This document shows positions 34,854 through 43,038 of a stretch of DNA of 64,000 nt, piece after piece. The DNA is from Nocardia crassostreae (GTDB lineage Bacteria; Actinomycetota; Actinomycetes; Mycobacteriales; Mycobacteriaceae): assembly GCF_001613405.1 (NCBI RefSeq), contig NZ_BDCH01000028.1, positions 231,990-295,989 of the forward strand, written 5' to 3'. A model generated the notes under the pieces. The model searched no databases. It was not told the DNA's origin and saw only the letters and a program-made list of their open reading frames with translations. The first letter of the stretch is position 1, and each line of letters opens with the position of its first letter. Both the position numbers and the translations under genes were made by a program.

Positions 34854-35306
34854 ATGGCGGATACATCGGCGAAACCCATACTCGACGACATCGATCGACT
34901 GCTGATTCGTGAGCTGATCGCCGATGGTCGCGCCACCCTTTCCAATCTGGCGGAAAAGGCGAACCTTTCGGTGTCGGCGGTGCAGTCGCGGGTGCGGCGG
35001 CTGGAGGCGCGCGGCGTGATCCGCGGGTATACGGCCAATGTGGGTCCCGAAGCGCTGGGGCAGCTGCTGTCGGCATTCGTCGCGATCACTCCTCTCGACC
35101 CGTCGCAGCCCGATGACGCACCCGCACTGTTACAGCACATTCCGGGCATCGAGGCATGTCATTCGGTGGCCGGAGACGAGAGCTACATGCTGCTGGTGCG
35201 AGTGGCCTCGCCCCGTCATCTGGAGCAGTTGCTGCAGGAGATCCGCGCGACCGCCAACGTCAGGACTCGATCCACGATCATTCTGCAGACATTCTACGAC
35301 AAATAG
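34854..35306 (+). CDS. lrpA: Lrp/AsnC-family regulator of lysine catabolism
   Basis: 150 residues. An N-terminal winged helix (DDIDRLLIRELIADGRATL, then ANLSVSAVQSRVRRLEARG) is followed by a RAM ligand-binding domain (GIEACHSVAGDESYMLLVRV). Orthologue by position of mycobacterial LrpA, which senses amino acids and acts on lat. The lrpA-lat spacer of 65 bases holds two inverted repeats and the lat -10 box, so direct control of lat is likely. Confidence 0.88.
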   Translation: MADTSAKPILDDIDRLLIRELIADGRATLSNLAEKANLSVSAVQSRVRRLEARGVIRGYTANVGPEALGQLLSAFVAITPLDPSQPDDAPALLQHIPGIEACHSVAGDESYMLLVRVASPRHLEQLLQEIRATANVRTRSTIILQTFYDK

Positions 35307-35310
35307 GGTC

Positions 35311-35344
35311 GTTTCGTAATTTCTTCGGAACTTCCGGACGAAAC
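35311..35344. promoter_or_regulatory. GTTTCGT...ACGAAAC inverted repeat upstream of lat
   Basis: Seven-base arms at 35311-35317 and 35338-35344 pair perfectly. The AT-rich spacer lies upstream of the lat promoter and is a candidate LrpA or alternative regulator site. Confidence 0.35.
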
Positions 35345-35362
35345 CGTAAATATTCATTTACG
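35345..35362. promoter_or_regulatory. CGTAAAT-ATTC-ATTTACG operator at the lat promoter
   Basis: A perfect 7-4-7 inverted repeat, AT-rich, whose right arm overlaps the lat -10 box (TACGCT, 35359-35364). Binding here would block or remodel the promoter. Confidence 0.55.
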
Positions 35363-35371
35363 CTGGATGGC

Positions 35372-36712
35372 GTGACGCTCGAACTCGATCGGCTCGGGGC
35401 GGTTGCCGAAACGCCACTTATCACCCCCGCCCGGGTGCATGAGATCCTGTCCGCGAACATCCTCGCCGACGGCTTCGAACTAGTGCTCGACCTGCGGAAA
35501 TCCCGCGGGCGCAGGCTGGTTGACGCCCGTGACGACACCGCGTACCTGGACATGTTCGGGTTCTTCGCATCGTCGACGCTGGGGATGAACCATCCCGCCC
35601 TGGTCGGAGACCGCCACTTCCTCGCGAACCTGACCGCGGCGGCCCTCAACAAGCCCAGCAACTCCGATGTCTACACCGTCGAGATGGCGCGCTTCGTGGA
35701 CACTTTCGCGCGTGTCCTGGGCGATCCCCGGCTACCGCACCTGTTCTTCATCGACGGTGGCGGACTCGCGGTGGAGAACGCGCTCAAGGCGGCCTTCGAC
35801 TGGAAGTCCCGGCACAACGAGATGCATGGCCGCCCAGCCGAACTCGGCACCAAGGTGCTGCATCTGACCGGCGCCTTCCACGGCCGCACCGGCTACACCC
35901 TGTCGCTCACCAATACCGATCCGGTCAAGACCGCGCGCTTCCCGAAATTCGACTGGCCGCGCCTGGACACCCCGTACGTGGGCCCGGACCATCCCGATAT
36001 CGAGGCCGCCGAGGCGCACGCCCTCGACCAGGCTCGCCGCGCCTTCGCCGAAAACCCGCACGACATAGCGTGTTTCATTGCCGAACCCATTCAGGGCGAG
36101 GGCGGCGACCGGCATCTGCGGCCGGAATTCCTGCGCGCGATCCAGGAGTTGTGTCACGCGCACGACGCCCTGTTCATCCTCGACGAGGTGCAGACCGGCG
36201 TGGGCATGACCGGCACCATCTGGGCCTACCAGCAGTTGGGCCTGGAACCCGATGTGGTCGCCTTCGGCAAGAAGACCCAGGTGTGCGGTATCATGGCCGG
36301 TGGTCGCATCGACGAGGTGCCCGACAATGTCTTCCATGTCAGCTCCCGGCTCAACTCCACCTGGGGCGGCAACCTGACCGATATGGTCCGGGCGCGCCGC
36401 GTATTCGAGGTGGTCGAGCACGAGGACCTGGTGGAGCGCGCCGCCAAGCTCGGCCCGCACCTGCTGGAGCGGCTCACCGAGATCGCGGAAACCCATCCCG
36501 CGGTGAGCGATCCGCGCGGCCGCGGGCTCATGTGCGCCATCACCCTCGAATCGGCGGACCTGCGCGACAAGGTGGTCACCCGGCTGCGCGAGGAGGAGCG
36601 CGTGCTCATTCTCGGCACCGGCGAGCGCGGCATCCGCTTCCGGCCGCCGCTGACCGTCACCACCGCCGAACTGGACGAGGCGGTCGACGCGCTCGCCCGC
36701 GTCCTGGGCTGA
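35372..36712 (+). CDS. lat: L-lysine 6-aminotransferase
   Basis: Transfers the epsilon-amino group of lysine to 2-oxoglutarate, giving aminoadipate semialdehyde. 446 residues, compared with 449 in M. tuberculosis. Class III motifs: EPIQGEGGDRHL, LDEVQTGVGMTG and the PLP lysine in VVAFGKKTQVCGIM. GTG at 35372 chosen: it matches homologue N-termini and has TACGCT at -13 to -8. In cephamycin producers this gene belongs to an antibiotic cluster, but no beta-lactam genes are near, so a catabolic or stationary-phase role is more likely. Confidence 0.93.
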   Translation: MTLELDRLGAVAETPLITPARVHEILSANILADGFELVLDLRKSRGRRLVDARDDTAYLDMFGFFASSTLGMNHPALVGDRHFLANLTAAALNKPSNSDVYTVEMARFVDTFARVLGDPRLPHLFFIDGGGLAVENALKAAFDWKSRHNEMHGRPAELGTKVLHLTGAFHGRTGYTLSLTNTDPVKTARFPKFDWPRLDTPYVGPDHPDIEAAEAHALDQARRAFAENPHDIACFIAEPIQGEGGDRHLRPEFLRAIQELCHAHDALFILDEVQTGVGMTGTIWAYQQLGLEPDVVAFGKKTQVCGIMAGGRIDEVPDNVFHVSSRLNSTWGGNLTDMVRARRVFEVVEHEDLVERAAKLGPHLLERLTEIAETHPAVSDPRGRGLMCAITLESADLRDKVVTRLREEERVLILGTGERGIRFRPPLTVTTAELDEAVDALARVLG

Positions 36713-36731
36713 GCGCTCGGAGCCCGAGCGA

Positions 36732-36759
36732 TCCGGCGGGTCGGTTCCGACCCGCCGGA
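36732..36759. terminator. 13-bp hairpin terminator after lat
   Basis: TCCGGCGGGTCGG (36732-36744) pairs perfectly with 36747-36759 across a two-base gap, 20 bases after the lat stop. Confidence 0.65.
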
Positions 36760-36871
36760 AATGCCCGAGCCGCCGGACACCCCGGCGCGATTGCCGCGAA
36801 ACCGCATGTCATTGCCTACGATTCGGCGATATGTCAGCTCGTTGCAAGAATGACTTGGCACGGTCGCGTGG

Positions 36872-38059
36872 GTGATCGCGCGGCGTGCTCGTCTGGTTCT
36901 GATCGCTTCGCTCGTTGTCCTGACCGGTTGCTCGGGAAGCACCGCCGGAACCGTGGACAAGACGGCCGCGCCGTCCAGCACCACCGCCCCCGCCGCCGCC
37001 ACATCCGAACAACCCATCCTGCTGCCCGGTATGCCGCCGCCGCTGTCGCCCGACGACGTGTACGCGGCGACCCGGGAGCTGAGCCCGGCGGTGGCCGGTC
37101 ACCTGCCGCGCGTATACGTGCCCAATAGCGAGGCCAACACCATTACGGTGATCGATCCGGCTACCTTCCAGGTCGTCGGCACCTACCACTCCGGCGGGCG
37201 GGAACCGCAGCACGTCGTGCCCGCCTACGACATGCAGACCCTCTACGCCAACAACGACCTGCCCATCGGCGGCGGCAGTCTGCTGCCCATCGATCCGCGC
37301 ACCGGGCAAGCGGGACAATCGATTCCGGTGCGCGACCCGTACAACCTCTACTTCACCCTGGACGGCAGGTTCGCGATCGTCGTCGCCGAGGCCGATCGTT
37401 CGCTGGACTTCTACGATCCCGTCACGTGGCGGAAGACCCACGCCATCGCCGTCCCGGACTGCGGCGGCGTCAACCATATGGACTTCACCGCCGACGGCCG
37501 CATGGCCCTGGTGAGCTGTGAGTTCAGCGGGCGCATGGCCGTGGTGGACCTGGTCGGTTTCCGGCTGGTGCGCATGATCGACCTCCCGCAGGGCCGCCAC
37601 GTCAAACCCCAGGACGTGAAGCTCGCGCCGGACGGCCGCACCTTCTTCGCCGCCGACATGGTCGCCAACGGCATGCACGTGTTCGATGCGAAGACCTTCG
37701 ACAATGTCGCATTCGTGCCCACGGGTGACGGCGCTCACGGCCTGTATGTGACGCGCGATTCCAAGGCCATGCTGATTACCAACCGGCACGAGGGCAGCAT
37801 CTCGGTCTGGGATTTCGGCACCGGGCAACTGGTCCGCAAGTGGCAGCTGCCCGGCGGCGGCAGTCCGGATATGGGCAATCTCTCGGTCGACGGCCGCATC
37901 TTCTGGGTGGCGGGCCGCCACCACAGCGAGGTGTACGCCATTGATATCGTGGACTGGAAGCTGTTGGCCCGCATCCCTGTTGGCAAAGGCGCGCACGGAC
38001 TCACGGTCTGGCCCCAGCCCGGCCGTTATTCGACGGGGCATACGGGGGTCATGCGCTGA
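36872..38059 (+). CDS. YncE-like beta-propeller lipoprotein
   Basis: 395 residues from a GTG at 36872. Lipoprotein signal MIARRARLVLIASLVVLTGC with Cys at about residue 20, then a Ser/Thr/Ala-rich tether. From about residue 80 come repeated blades of 40-45 residues (YVPNSEANTITVIDPATFQV, KLAPDGRTFFAAD, LYVTRDSKAMLITNRHEG, NLSVDGRIFWVAG), the YncE/40-residue propeller pattern. It should be attached to the outer face of the membrane. Ligand or partner unknown. No ribosome site is seen. Confidence 0.75.
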   Translation: MIARRARLVLIASLVVLTGCSGSTAGTVDKTAAPSSTTAPAAATSEQPILLPGMPPPLSPDDVYAATRELSPAVAGHLPRVYVPNSEANTITVIDPATFQVVGTYHSGGREPQHVVPAYDMQTLYANNDLPIGGGSLLPIDPRTGQAGQSIPVRDPYNLYFTLDGRFAIVVAEADRSLDFYDPVTWRKTHAIAVPDCGGVNHMDFTADGRMALVSCEFSGRMAVVDLVGFRLVRMIDLPQGRHVKPQDVKLAPDGRTFFAADMVANGMHVFDAKTFDNVAFVPTGDGAHGLYVTRDSKAMLITNRHEGSISVWDFGTGQLVRKWQLPGGGSPDMGNLSVDGRIFWVAGRHHSEVYAIDIVDWKLLARIPVGKGAHGLTVWPQPGRYSTGHTGVMR

Positions 38060-38100
38060 CCGAATTTCACCCCGAATCCGGCCTTCTACCAGGGCATTTC

Positions 38101-38113
38101 TACTGGCGGGTAG
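38101..38113. promoter_or_regulatory. accD5 operator copy 1 (TACTGGCGGGTAG)
   Basis: First of two related motifs in the accD5 control region, 23 bases (about two helical turns) from the second copy. Same family as the site before the enoyl-CoA isomerase. Confidence 0.5.
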
Positions 38114-38123
38114 TCAATAACCA

Positions 38124-38136
38124 TACTGGTGAGTAG
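38124..38136. promoter_or_regulatory. accD5 operator copy 2 (TACTGGTGAGTAG)
   Basis: Matches copy 1 at 11 of 13 bases. Located 36 bases upstream of the -10 box, where an activator or a repressor dimer pair could bind cooperatively. Confidence 0.5.
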
Positions 38137-38171
38137 CCCCGCCGGGATTACAAGGAGGGGTTGGTACTGGT

Positions 38172-38177
38172 TACACT
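38172..38177 (+). promoter_or_regulatory. -10 box for accD5
   Basis: TACACT lies at -13 to -8 from the ATG at 38185. The GGAGG at about 38154 is too far away (27 bases) to serve that start. Confidence 0.4.
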
Positions 38178-38184
38178 CCCGGTC

Positions 38185-39825
38185 ATGACGAGTGTCCAGC
38201 AGCAGCCTTTGCCGGGGTCGGCGGGCGCCCCTGATATCCACACCACCGCCGGCAAGCTGGCTGATCTGCGCAATCGGCTGGACGAGGCCAAGCACCCCAT
38301 GGGCGAGGCCGCCGTCGACAAGGTGCACGCCAAGGGCAAGATGACCGCGCGCGAGCGCATCCTCGCCCTGCTGGACGAGGGCTCGTTCGTCGAACTCGAC
38401 GCGCTCGCCCGCCACCGCAGCGTGAATTTCGGGCTGGCAGACAATCGTCCGCTCGGCGACGGCGTGGTGACCGGCTACGGCACCGTCGACGGCCGCGACG
38501 TCGGCATCTTCTCCCAGGACGTCACCGTCTTCGGCGGCTCGCTGGGCGAGGTGTACGGCGAGAAGATCGTCAAGGTCATGGATCTGGCGCTCAAGACCGG
38601 CCGCCCGCTGGTCGGCATCAACGAGGGCGCGGGCGCGCGCATCCAGGAAGGCGTTGTCTCCCTGGGCCTTTACGGTGAGATCTTCCACCGCAATATCCAG
38701 GCCTCCGGCGTGATCCCGCAGATCTCGCTCATCATGGGCCCGGCCGCCGGTGGCCACGTGTACTCCCCGGCGCTGACCGACTTCGTCGTCATGGTCGATC
38801 AGACCTCGCAGATGTTCGTCACCGGTCCGGACGTCATCAAGACCGTCACCGGCGAAGAGGTCACCATGGAGGAGCTGGGCGGCGCCCAGACCCACATGGT
38901 GAAGTCCGGTGTCGCGCACTATGTCGCCTCCGGCGAGCAGGACGCCCTCGACTACGTCAAGGATCTGCTGTCCTACCTGCCCAGCAACAACCGCGCCGAG
39001 GCCCCGCGCTTCCCGGCCTCCGACCCGATCGACGGAGCCATCGAGGAATCCCTCACCGAGGAAGACCTCCTGCTCGACACGATCATCCCGGATTCGCCGA
39101 ACCAGCCGTACGACATGCACGAGGTCATTCGCTGCCTGGTGGACGACGACGAATTCCTGGAGGTGCAGGCCGAGCGCGCGATGAACATCATCGTCGGCTT
39201 CGCCCGCATCGACGGCCGCAGCGTCGGCATCGTGGCCAATCAGCCCACCCAGTTCGCGGGCTGCCTGGACATCGACGCCTCGGAGAAGGCCGCGCGCTTC
39301 GTGCGCACCTGCGACGCCTTCAATATCCCGATCATCACCCTGGTGGACGTGCCGGGCTTCCTGCCGGGCACCGGCCAGGAATACAACGGCATCATCCGCC
39401 GCGGCGCCAAGCTGCTCTACGCCTACGGCGAGGCCACTGTGGGCAAGATCACAATTATTACCCGCAAGGCCTACGGCGGCGCCTACGACGTCATGGGCTC
39501 CAAGCACATGGGCGCGGATGTGAATCTGGCGTGGCCCACCGCACAGATCGCGGTCATGGGCGCCTCCGGCGCGGTCGGCTTCGTCTACCGTAAGCAGTTG
39601 CAGCAGGCCGCGGCCGAGGGCTCCGATGTGGACGCCCTGCGCCTGGAACTGCAGAACGAGTACGAGGACACCCTGGTCAACCCCTACGTGGCCGCCGAGC
39701 GGGGCTATGTGGACGCGGTCATCCCGCCCTCGCACACCCGCGGGCAGATCGTGTCGGCACTGCGCCTGCTCGAGCGCAAGATGGTGTCGATGCCGCCGAA
39801 GAAGCACGGCAACATTCCGCTCTGA
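38185..39825 (+). CDS. accD5: Acyl-CoA carboxylase beta subunit
   Basis: 546-residue carboxyltransferase that moves CO2 from carboxybiotin to acyl-CoA, chiefly propionyl-CoA, giving methylmalonyl-CoA for methyl-branched and mycolic lipids. Very close to mycobacterial AccD5 throughout: DIHTTAGKL, GARIQEGVVSLGLYGEIF, AAGGHVYSPALTDF, QTSQMFVTGPDVIKTVTGE, oxyanion segments and the C-terminal PPKKHGNIPL. Works with AccA3 and AccE5 encoded nearby. Two operator copies precede the gene. Confidence 0.96.
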   Translation: MTSVQQQPLPGSAGAPDIHTTAGKLADLRNRLDEAKHPMGEAAVDKVHAKGKMTARERILALLDEGSFVELDALARHRSVNFGLADNRPLGDGVVTGYGTVDGRDVGIFSQDVTVFGGSLGEVYGEKIVKVMDLALKTGRPLVGINEGAGARIQEGVVSLGLYGEIFHRNIQASGVIPQISLIMGPAAGGHVYSPALTDFVVMVDQTSQMFVTGPDVIKTVTGEEVTMEELGGAQTHMVKSGVAHYVASGEQDALDYVKDLLSYLPSNNRAEAPRFPASDPIDGAIEESLTEEDLLLDTIIPDSPNQPYDMHEVIRCLVDDDEFLEVQAERAMNIIVGFARIDGRSVGIVANQPTQFAGCLDIDASEKAARFVRTCDAFNIPIITLVDVPGFLPGTGQEYNGIIRRGAKLLYAYGEATVGKITIITRKAYGGAYDVMGSKHMGADVNLAWPTAQIAVMGASGAVGFVYRKQLQQAAAEGSDVDALRLELQNEYEDTLVNPYVAAERGYVDAVIPPSHTRGQIVSALRLLERKMVSMPPKKHGNIPL

Positions 39826-40016
39826 TGAAGCGATATAGCGCGGGATGGGGCGCACACTGTGCACAGGACATACCGCGCATTACCGCCTCATCCGAGCAAA
39901 GATGGTAGAAGACTGCCCTCGCCACCGGGGGTCGTAACGAATACCGTTTGCGGACCGGAGACCCCATTCCGCGAACTCAGCCGCCCCGGCGGCGATTGGA
40001 CAGGAGGACTGGCGCT

Positions 40017-40349
40017 GTGACGACCATGGCTGACGAAGAGGTACTGCGCGCCGCCGAACTGGATCTAGCGGTCGACGAGTTGGCGGAAGCGGTCGATACG
40101 GCCGTCGTCGCCGGAACCGAACCGTCGCCCGGGAGCGCGGGTCCGCTCATCCAGGTCTTGAAGGGCAATCCCACCGATGAGGAGCTCGCCGCCCTCGTCG
40201 CCGTGTTCACCGCCGCCGCGGCGAGCGCCGCGGCCGCCCCGTCGAAGAACGGCCCGGCCGATATGTGGGGCCGCCCCACGCTCTCGCACCGCGGCTCCTC
40301 GCCGTTCTCGCCCTACGCCTTCCCGGCCCTGTCGCACCTGCGCGACTGA
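40017..40349 (+). CDS. accE5: Acyl-CoA carboxylase epsilon subunit
   Basis: 110 residues from a GTG at 40017 with AGGAGG 9 bases upstream. It has the family layout: an acidic N-terminal helix, PLIQVLKGNPTDEELAALVA and the C-terminal DMWGRPTLSHRGSSPFSPYAFP motif split over the last 35 residues. It stabilises and activates the AccA3-AccD5 holoenzyme. It lies 191 bases after accD5, long enough for its own promoter. Confidence 0.9.
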   Translation: MTTMADEEVLRAAELDLAVDELAEAVDTAVVAGTEPSPGSAGPLIQVLKGNPTDEELAALVAVFTAAAASAAAAPSKNGPADMWGRPTLSHRGSSPFSPYAFPALSHLRD

Positions 40350-40408
40350 CCGGCATGAGCGGTCAGGCCCGGAGGCGGCAGCTTGCGTAACCACGGAGGG
40401 CCCCGCTC

Positions 40409-41104
40409 ATGCCGAATTGGGCGCAGCCTGTGACGACTTTCGTTCTGGCGTCCCAGTCGCCCGCCCGGCTCGGTGTGCTCCGCAATGCGGGGGTCGAGCC
40501 GGTGGTACGGGTATCCAATGTGGACGAAGACGCGGTGGCTGCCGCCCTGCCGGAGGGCACCGCGCCCGAGATCGTCGTGATCGAACTGGCCAAGGCCAAG
40601 GCTCGTGACATCGCCGCGGCCATCGCGGCCGAGGGCAATGCCGCCGGTGAATTCGCCGATTCCGTTGTGGTCGGCTGTGACTCGATGCTGCTGGTGGACG
40701 GCGTGCTCCAGGGCAAGCCGCTGACCCCCGAGGTGGCGCGGGCGCGCTGGGCCGAGATGGCCGGGCGCAGTGCGGATCTGCTCACCGGGCATTGCGTGCT
40801 GCGCGTGCGTGACGGCGAGATCGTCGGCGAGGCCGCCGAGTGCAGTTCCACCACCGTGCATTTCGCCAAACCCGAACCCGAGGAGCTCGACGCCTATATC
40901 GCCTCGGAGGAGCCGCTGTGGGTGGCGGGCTCGTTCACCCTGGACGGTATGGGCGGCTGGTTCGTGGACCGGATCGACGGGGATCCCTCCAGCGTGATCG
41001 GGATCGGGCTACCGCTGGTTCGTCGACTGCTTGCCGACGTAGGGGTCGGCATTGCGCAATTGTGGGTCGCCAGTGCGCAATTGCGGGGCGATACGGCCCG
41101 TTGA
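40409..41104 (+). CDS. maf: Maf family nucleotide pyrophosphatase
   Basis: 231 residues. Maf fold signature ASQSPARLGVLRNAGVEP at the N-terminus, conserved VGCDSMLLVDG and a late SFTLDGMGGWFVDRIDGDPSSVIGIGLP. Hydrolyses non-canonical nucleoside triphosphates to monophosphates and pyrophosphate. GGAGGG lies 9 bases before the ATG. Same place between accE5 and sseA as in mycobacteria (Rv3282). Its last 96 bases overlap the convergent regulator gene. Confidence 0.9.
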   Translation: MPNWAQPVTTFVLASQSPARLGVLRNAGVEPVVRVSNVDEDAVAAALPEGTAPEIVVIELAKAKARDIAAAIAAEGNAAGEFADSVVVGCDSMLLVDGVLQGKPLTPEVARARWAEMAGRSADLLTGHCVLRVRDGEIVGEAAECSSTTVHFAKPEPEELDAYIASEEPLWVAGSFTLDGMGGWFVDRIDGDPSSVIGIGLPLVRRLLADVGVGIAQLWVASAQLRGDTAR

Positions 41105-41800
41105 GGTCGCCAGCCGGGGCTCCCCGGCGGTGTCGTCCACATCCGGAACCGATTCGGGCGTGCGGGCTTTCAGCCATTCCAGGCGCGCCACGCACAGTTC
41201 CGGCTCCACGAACGGATGCAGGCGGACCGAGACCTGATCGCGGCCGCCATTGCGGTCCAGGACTTCTCGCATGAGCCCCAGGTGCACACCGCACACCACT
41301 TCGGAATGCGTGCGCGCGAGTTCGCGCAGCGGGCAGGCGGTGAGCCGGATCATGACCTGCTCGTCGGTCTCGGTGTCGTGCTCGCGCTCCGGCGCGAAAC
41401 CGAGTTCCGAGGCCAGGGTGACGGTGAGATCCTTTGCGTCGTCCAGGGATTCGACGGGCTGATCCACCGATTCCATTTTCGCGCCCCAGGCGCGGCCCGC
41501 GGCTATCGCGGCATCGGAGCGCCGCCGCGGATCACTGCCGAGTTGATCGGCCAGCACTTGCGCCAATTCCTGATAGCCGACCGATCGCTGCACCGCGGTA
41601 TATCCGATTCGCGGACGGCCGCGACCGCGTGGGGGCTGTTGAAATTGGCGGACCAGGGATTCCCGGGTGAGGACGTCCAAATGGAAACGAACCGTAGTCA
41701 CATGTTGACCGGTGACGCGCGCCAGTTCCTGCGCGTCGAGAGGCTCGCTGGCGCCACGTAGGATCGCAAGCAGTCGCCGTCGCGGCCAAGAATCGGACAT
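41009..41800 (-). CDS. Winged-helix transcriptional regulator, ArsR/SufR-like
   Basis: 263 residues with an AGGAGGGG site before the ATG at 41800. N-terminal winged helix (RRLLAILRGASEPLDAQELA, TVRFHLDVLTRESLV) plus the basic wing QPPRGRGRPRIGY. The C-terminal part has Cys residues (LTACPLRELA, EVVCGVHLGL, EPELCVARLEW) in the pattern of SufR-type iron-sulfur or methylation-type sensors. The last 32 residues are encoded opposite the end of maf and look unstructured, perhaps from loss of an earlier stop. Confidence 0.78.
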   Translation of the reverse strand: MSDSWPRRRLLAILRGASEPLDAQELARVTGQHVTTVRFHLDVLTRESLVRQFQQPPRGRGRPRIGYTAVQRSVGYQELAQVLADQLGSDPRRRSDAAIAAGRAWGAKMESVDQPVESLDDAKDLTVTLASELGFAPEREHDTETDEQVMIRLTACPLRELARTHSEVVCGVHLGLMREVLDRNGGRDQVSVRLHPFVEPELCVARLEWLKARTPESVPDVDDTAGEPRLATSTGRIAPQLRTGDPQLRNADPYVGKQSTNQR

Positions 41801-41966
41801 AGCTCACCCCTCCTCCCGGGAGACTTTATCGGATGAAGCTGCGCTTAATTCGCCCAATCACCCGATTCGTGATCTGAAACGAGTTTGGTATCCACCACAT
41901 GCCTACGATCGGTGTCGAGAATCGAACCGCCAATACTTAACCCAACCACGCGCTAAGGACCACACT

Positions 41967-42863
41967 GTGCCCGTCGCCCCGGATCCGCATCACTCGTTCG
42001 GCTCCTACGCACATCCTCACCTACTAGTAACCACAGAATGGCTGTCGGCAAACATCGGCGCGCCGGGGCTCAAGATCATCGAGTCCAACGAGGACATATT
42101 GCTATACGACATCGGGCATGTCCCGGGGGCCATCAAGCTCGACTGGCGGAACGAGCTGATCGACCCCCTGACCCGCGATGTGATCGACGGGCAGCGCTTC
42201 GCGGCCCTCATGCGCGCCAAGGGCATCGGCCGCGACGACACCGTCGTCATCTACGGCGACCGGGCCAATGGCACCGCGGCGGCGACGCTGTGAATCTTCA
42301 GCCTCTTCGGGCACGCCGACGTGCGCCTGCTGGACGGCGGCCGCGATGCCTGGATCTCCGAGGCCCGCGACACCACCTTCGAATTCCCGGTCACCGGATA
42401 CGGGGAATACCCCACCGCCGAGCGCGACGACAAGTCCGCGCGCGCCTTCCGTCAGGACGTCGTGGCCAATCTCGACGTGCCGCTGGCAGACGCTCGCGTC
42501 TTCGAGGAGTACACCGGCGAGCTCGTGGAGCTGGATCGCCCGGACGAGCAGGCGCTGCGCGCGGGCCACATCCCGTCGGCCGTCAGCATCCCCTGGACGG
42601 CCGCGGTGGGCCCCGATTCGCGTTTCCGGCCCCGCGCCGAACTCGATGTCATCTACGGCGGCGTGCTCGGCGCCAGCGCGCCCATCGTCTACTCCCGTAT
42701 CGGCAGGCTGTCGGCGCACACCTGGTTCGTTCTCACCTTCCTGCTGGGCGTGGACCGGGTCCGCAACTACGACGGCGGCTGGACCGAATGGGCCAATTCG
42801 GTCGGTATGCCGACCGCCACGGGGGCCGAGCCCGGTGTGATTCCCACGGCGGCGCACCCCTGA
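41967..42863 (+). pseudogene. sseA: SseA-type sulfurtransferase (rhodanese), degenerate
   Basis: Tandem rhodanese protein of about 298 codons, GTG at 41967 with AAGGA 8 bases upstream. A TGA at 42291-42293 interrupts the frame between GTAAATL and IFSLFGHADVRLLDGG, where homologues have Trp. Just before it, the conserved NWWAAYAL is replaced by NGTAAATL. The catalytic Cys of the second domain (YCRIGERSSHTW in SseA) is Ser (YSRIGRLSAHTW). Several losses together indicate genuine decay. The SufE-like gene that follows sseA in M. tuberculosis is absent. Confidence 0.8.
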
Positions 42864-42947
42864 CGTCTACCCGGCTACCGCCCGATAACTTGACTGAGGC
42901 GTTCGAGGCGATAGGTTCGATGAAACCCTCGCTACGAGAGGTGTTCC

Positions 42948-42959
42948 TACTCTCGGGTA
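42948..42959. promoter_or_regulatory. TACYnGYGRGTA-like operator before accA3
   Basis: TACTCTCGGGTA lies 80 bases before the accA3 start and matches the accD5 sites at most positions, deviating at the sixth base (T for G). The remaining 175-base gap holds nothing else I can support. Confidence 0.38.
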
Positions 42960-43038
42960 GCCCTATCCCCGTTCGGCGCTTGTTGGCAGACTGCCTACAC
43001 TCGCCCACGACGAAAGTTTTCAGAGCACAGGAGGCTCA

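Noticed and set aside
33265..36712. Part of a cephamycin-type beta-lactam cluster (lat and pcd are precursor genes there)
   Set aside because: No ACV synthetase, isopenicillin synthase or tailoring genes are near; the flanks are conserved housekeeping genes.
38161..38184. Start of accD5 at the TTG at 38161
   Set aside because: The GGAGGGG lies only 2-3 bases from it, while the ATG at 38185 matches homologue N-termini and has a -10 box in register.
42291..42293. Selenocysteine at the sseA TGA
   Set aside because: Homologues have Trp, not Cys, at this position, no SECIS-like hairpin is evident after it, and the gene has other losses.
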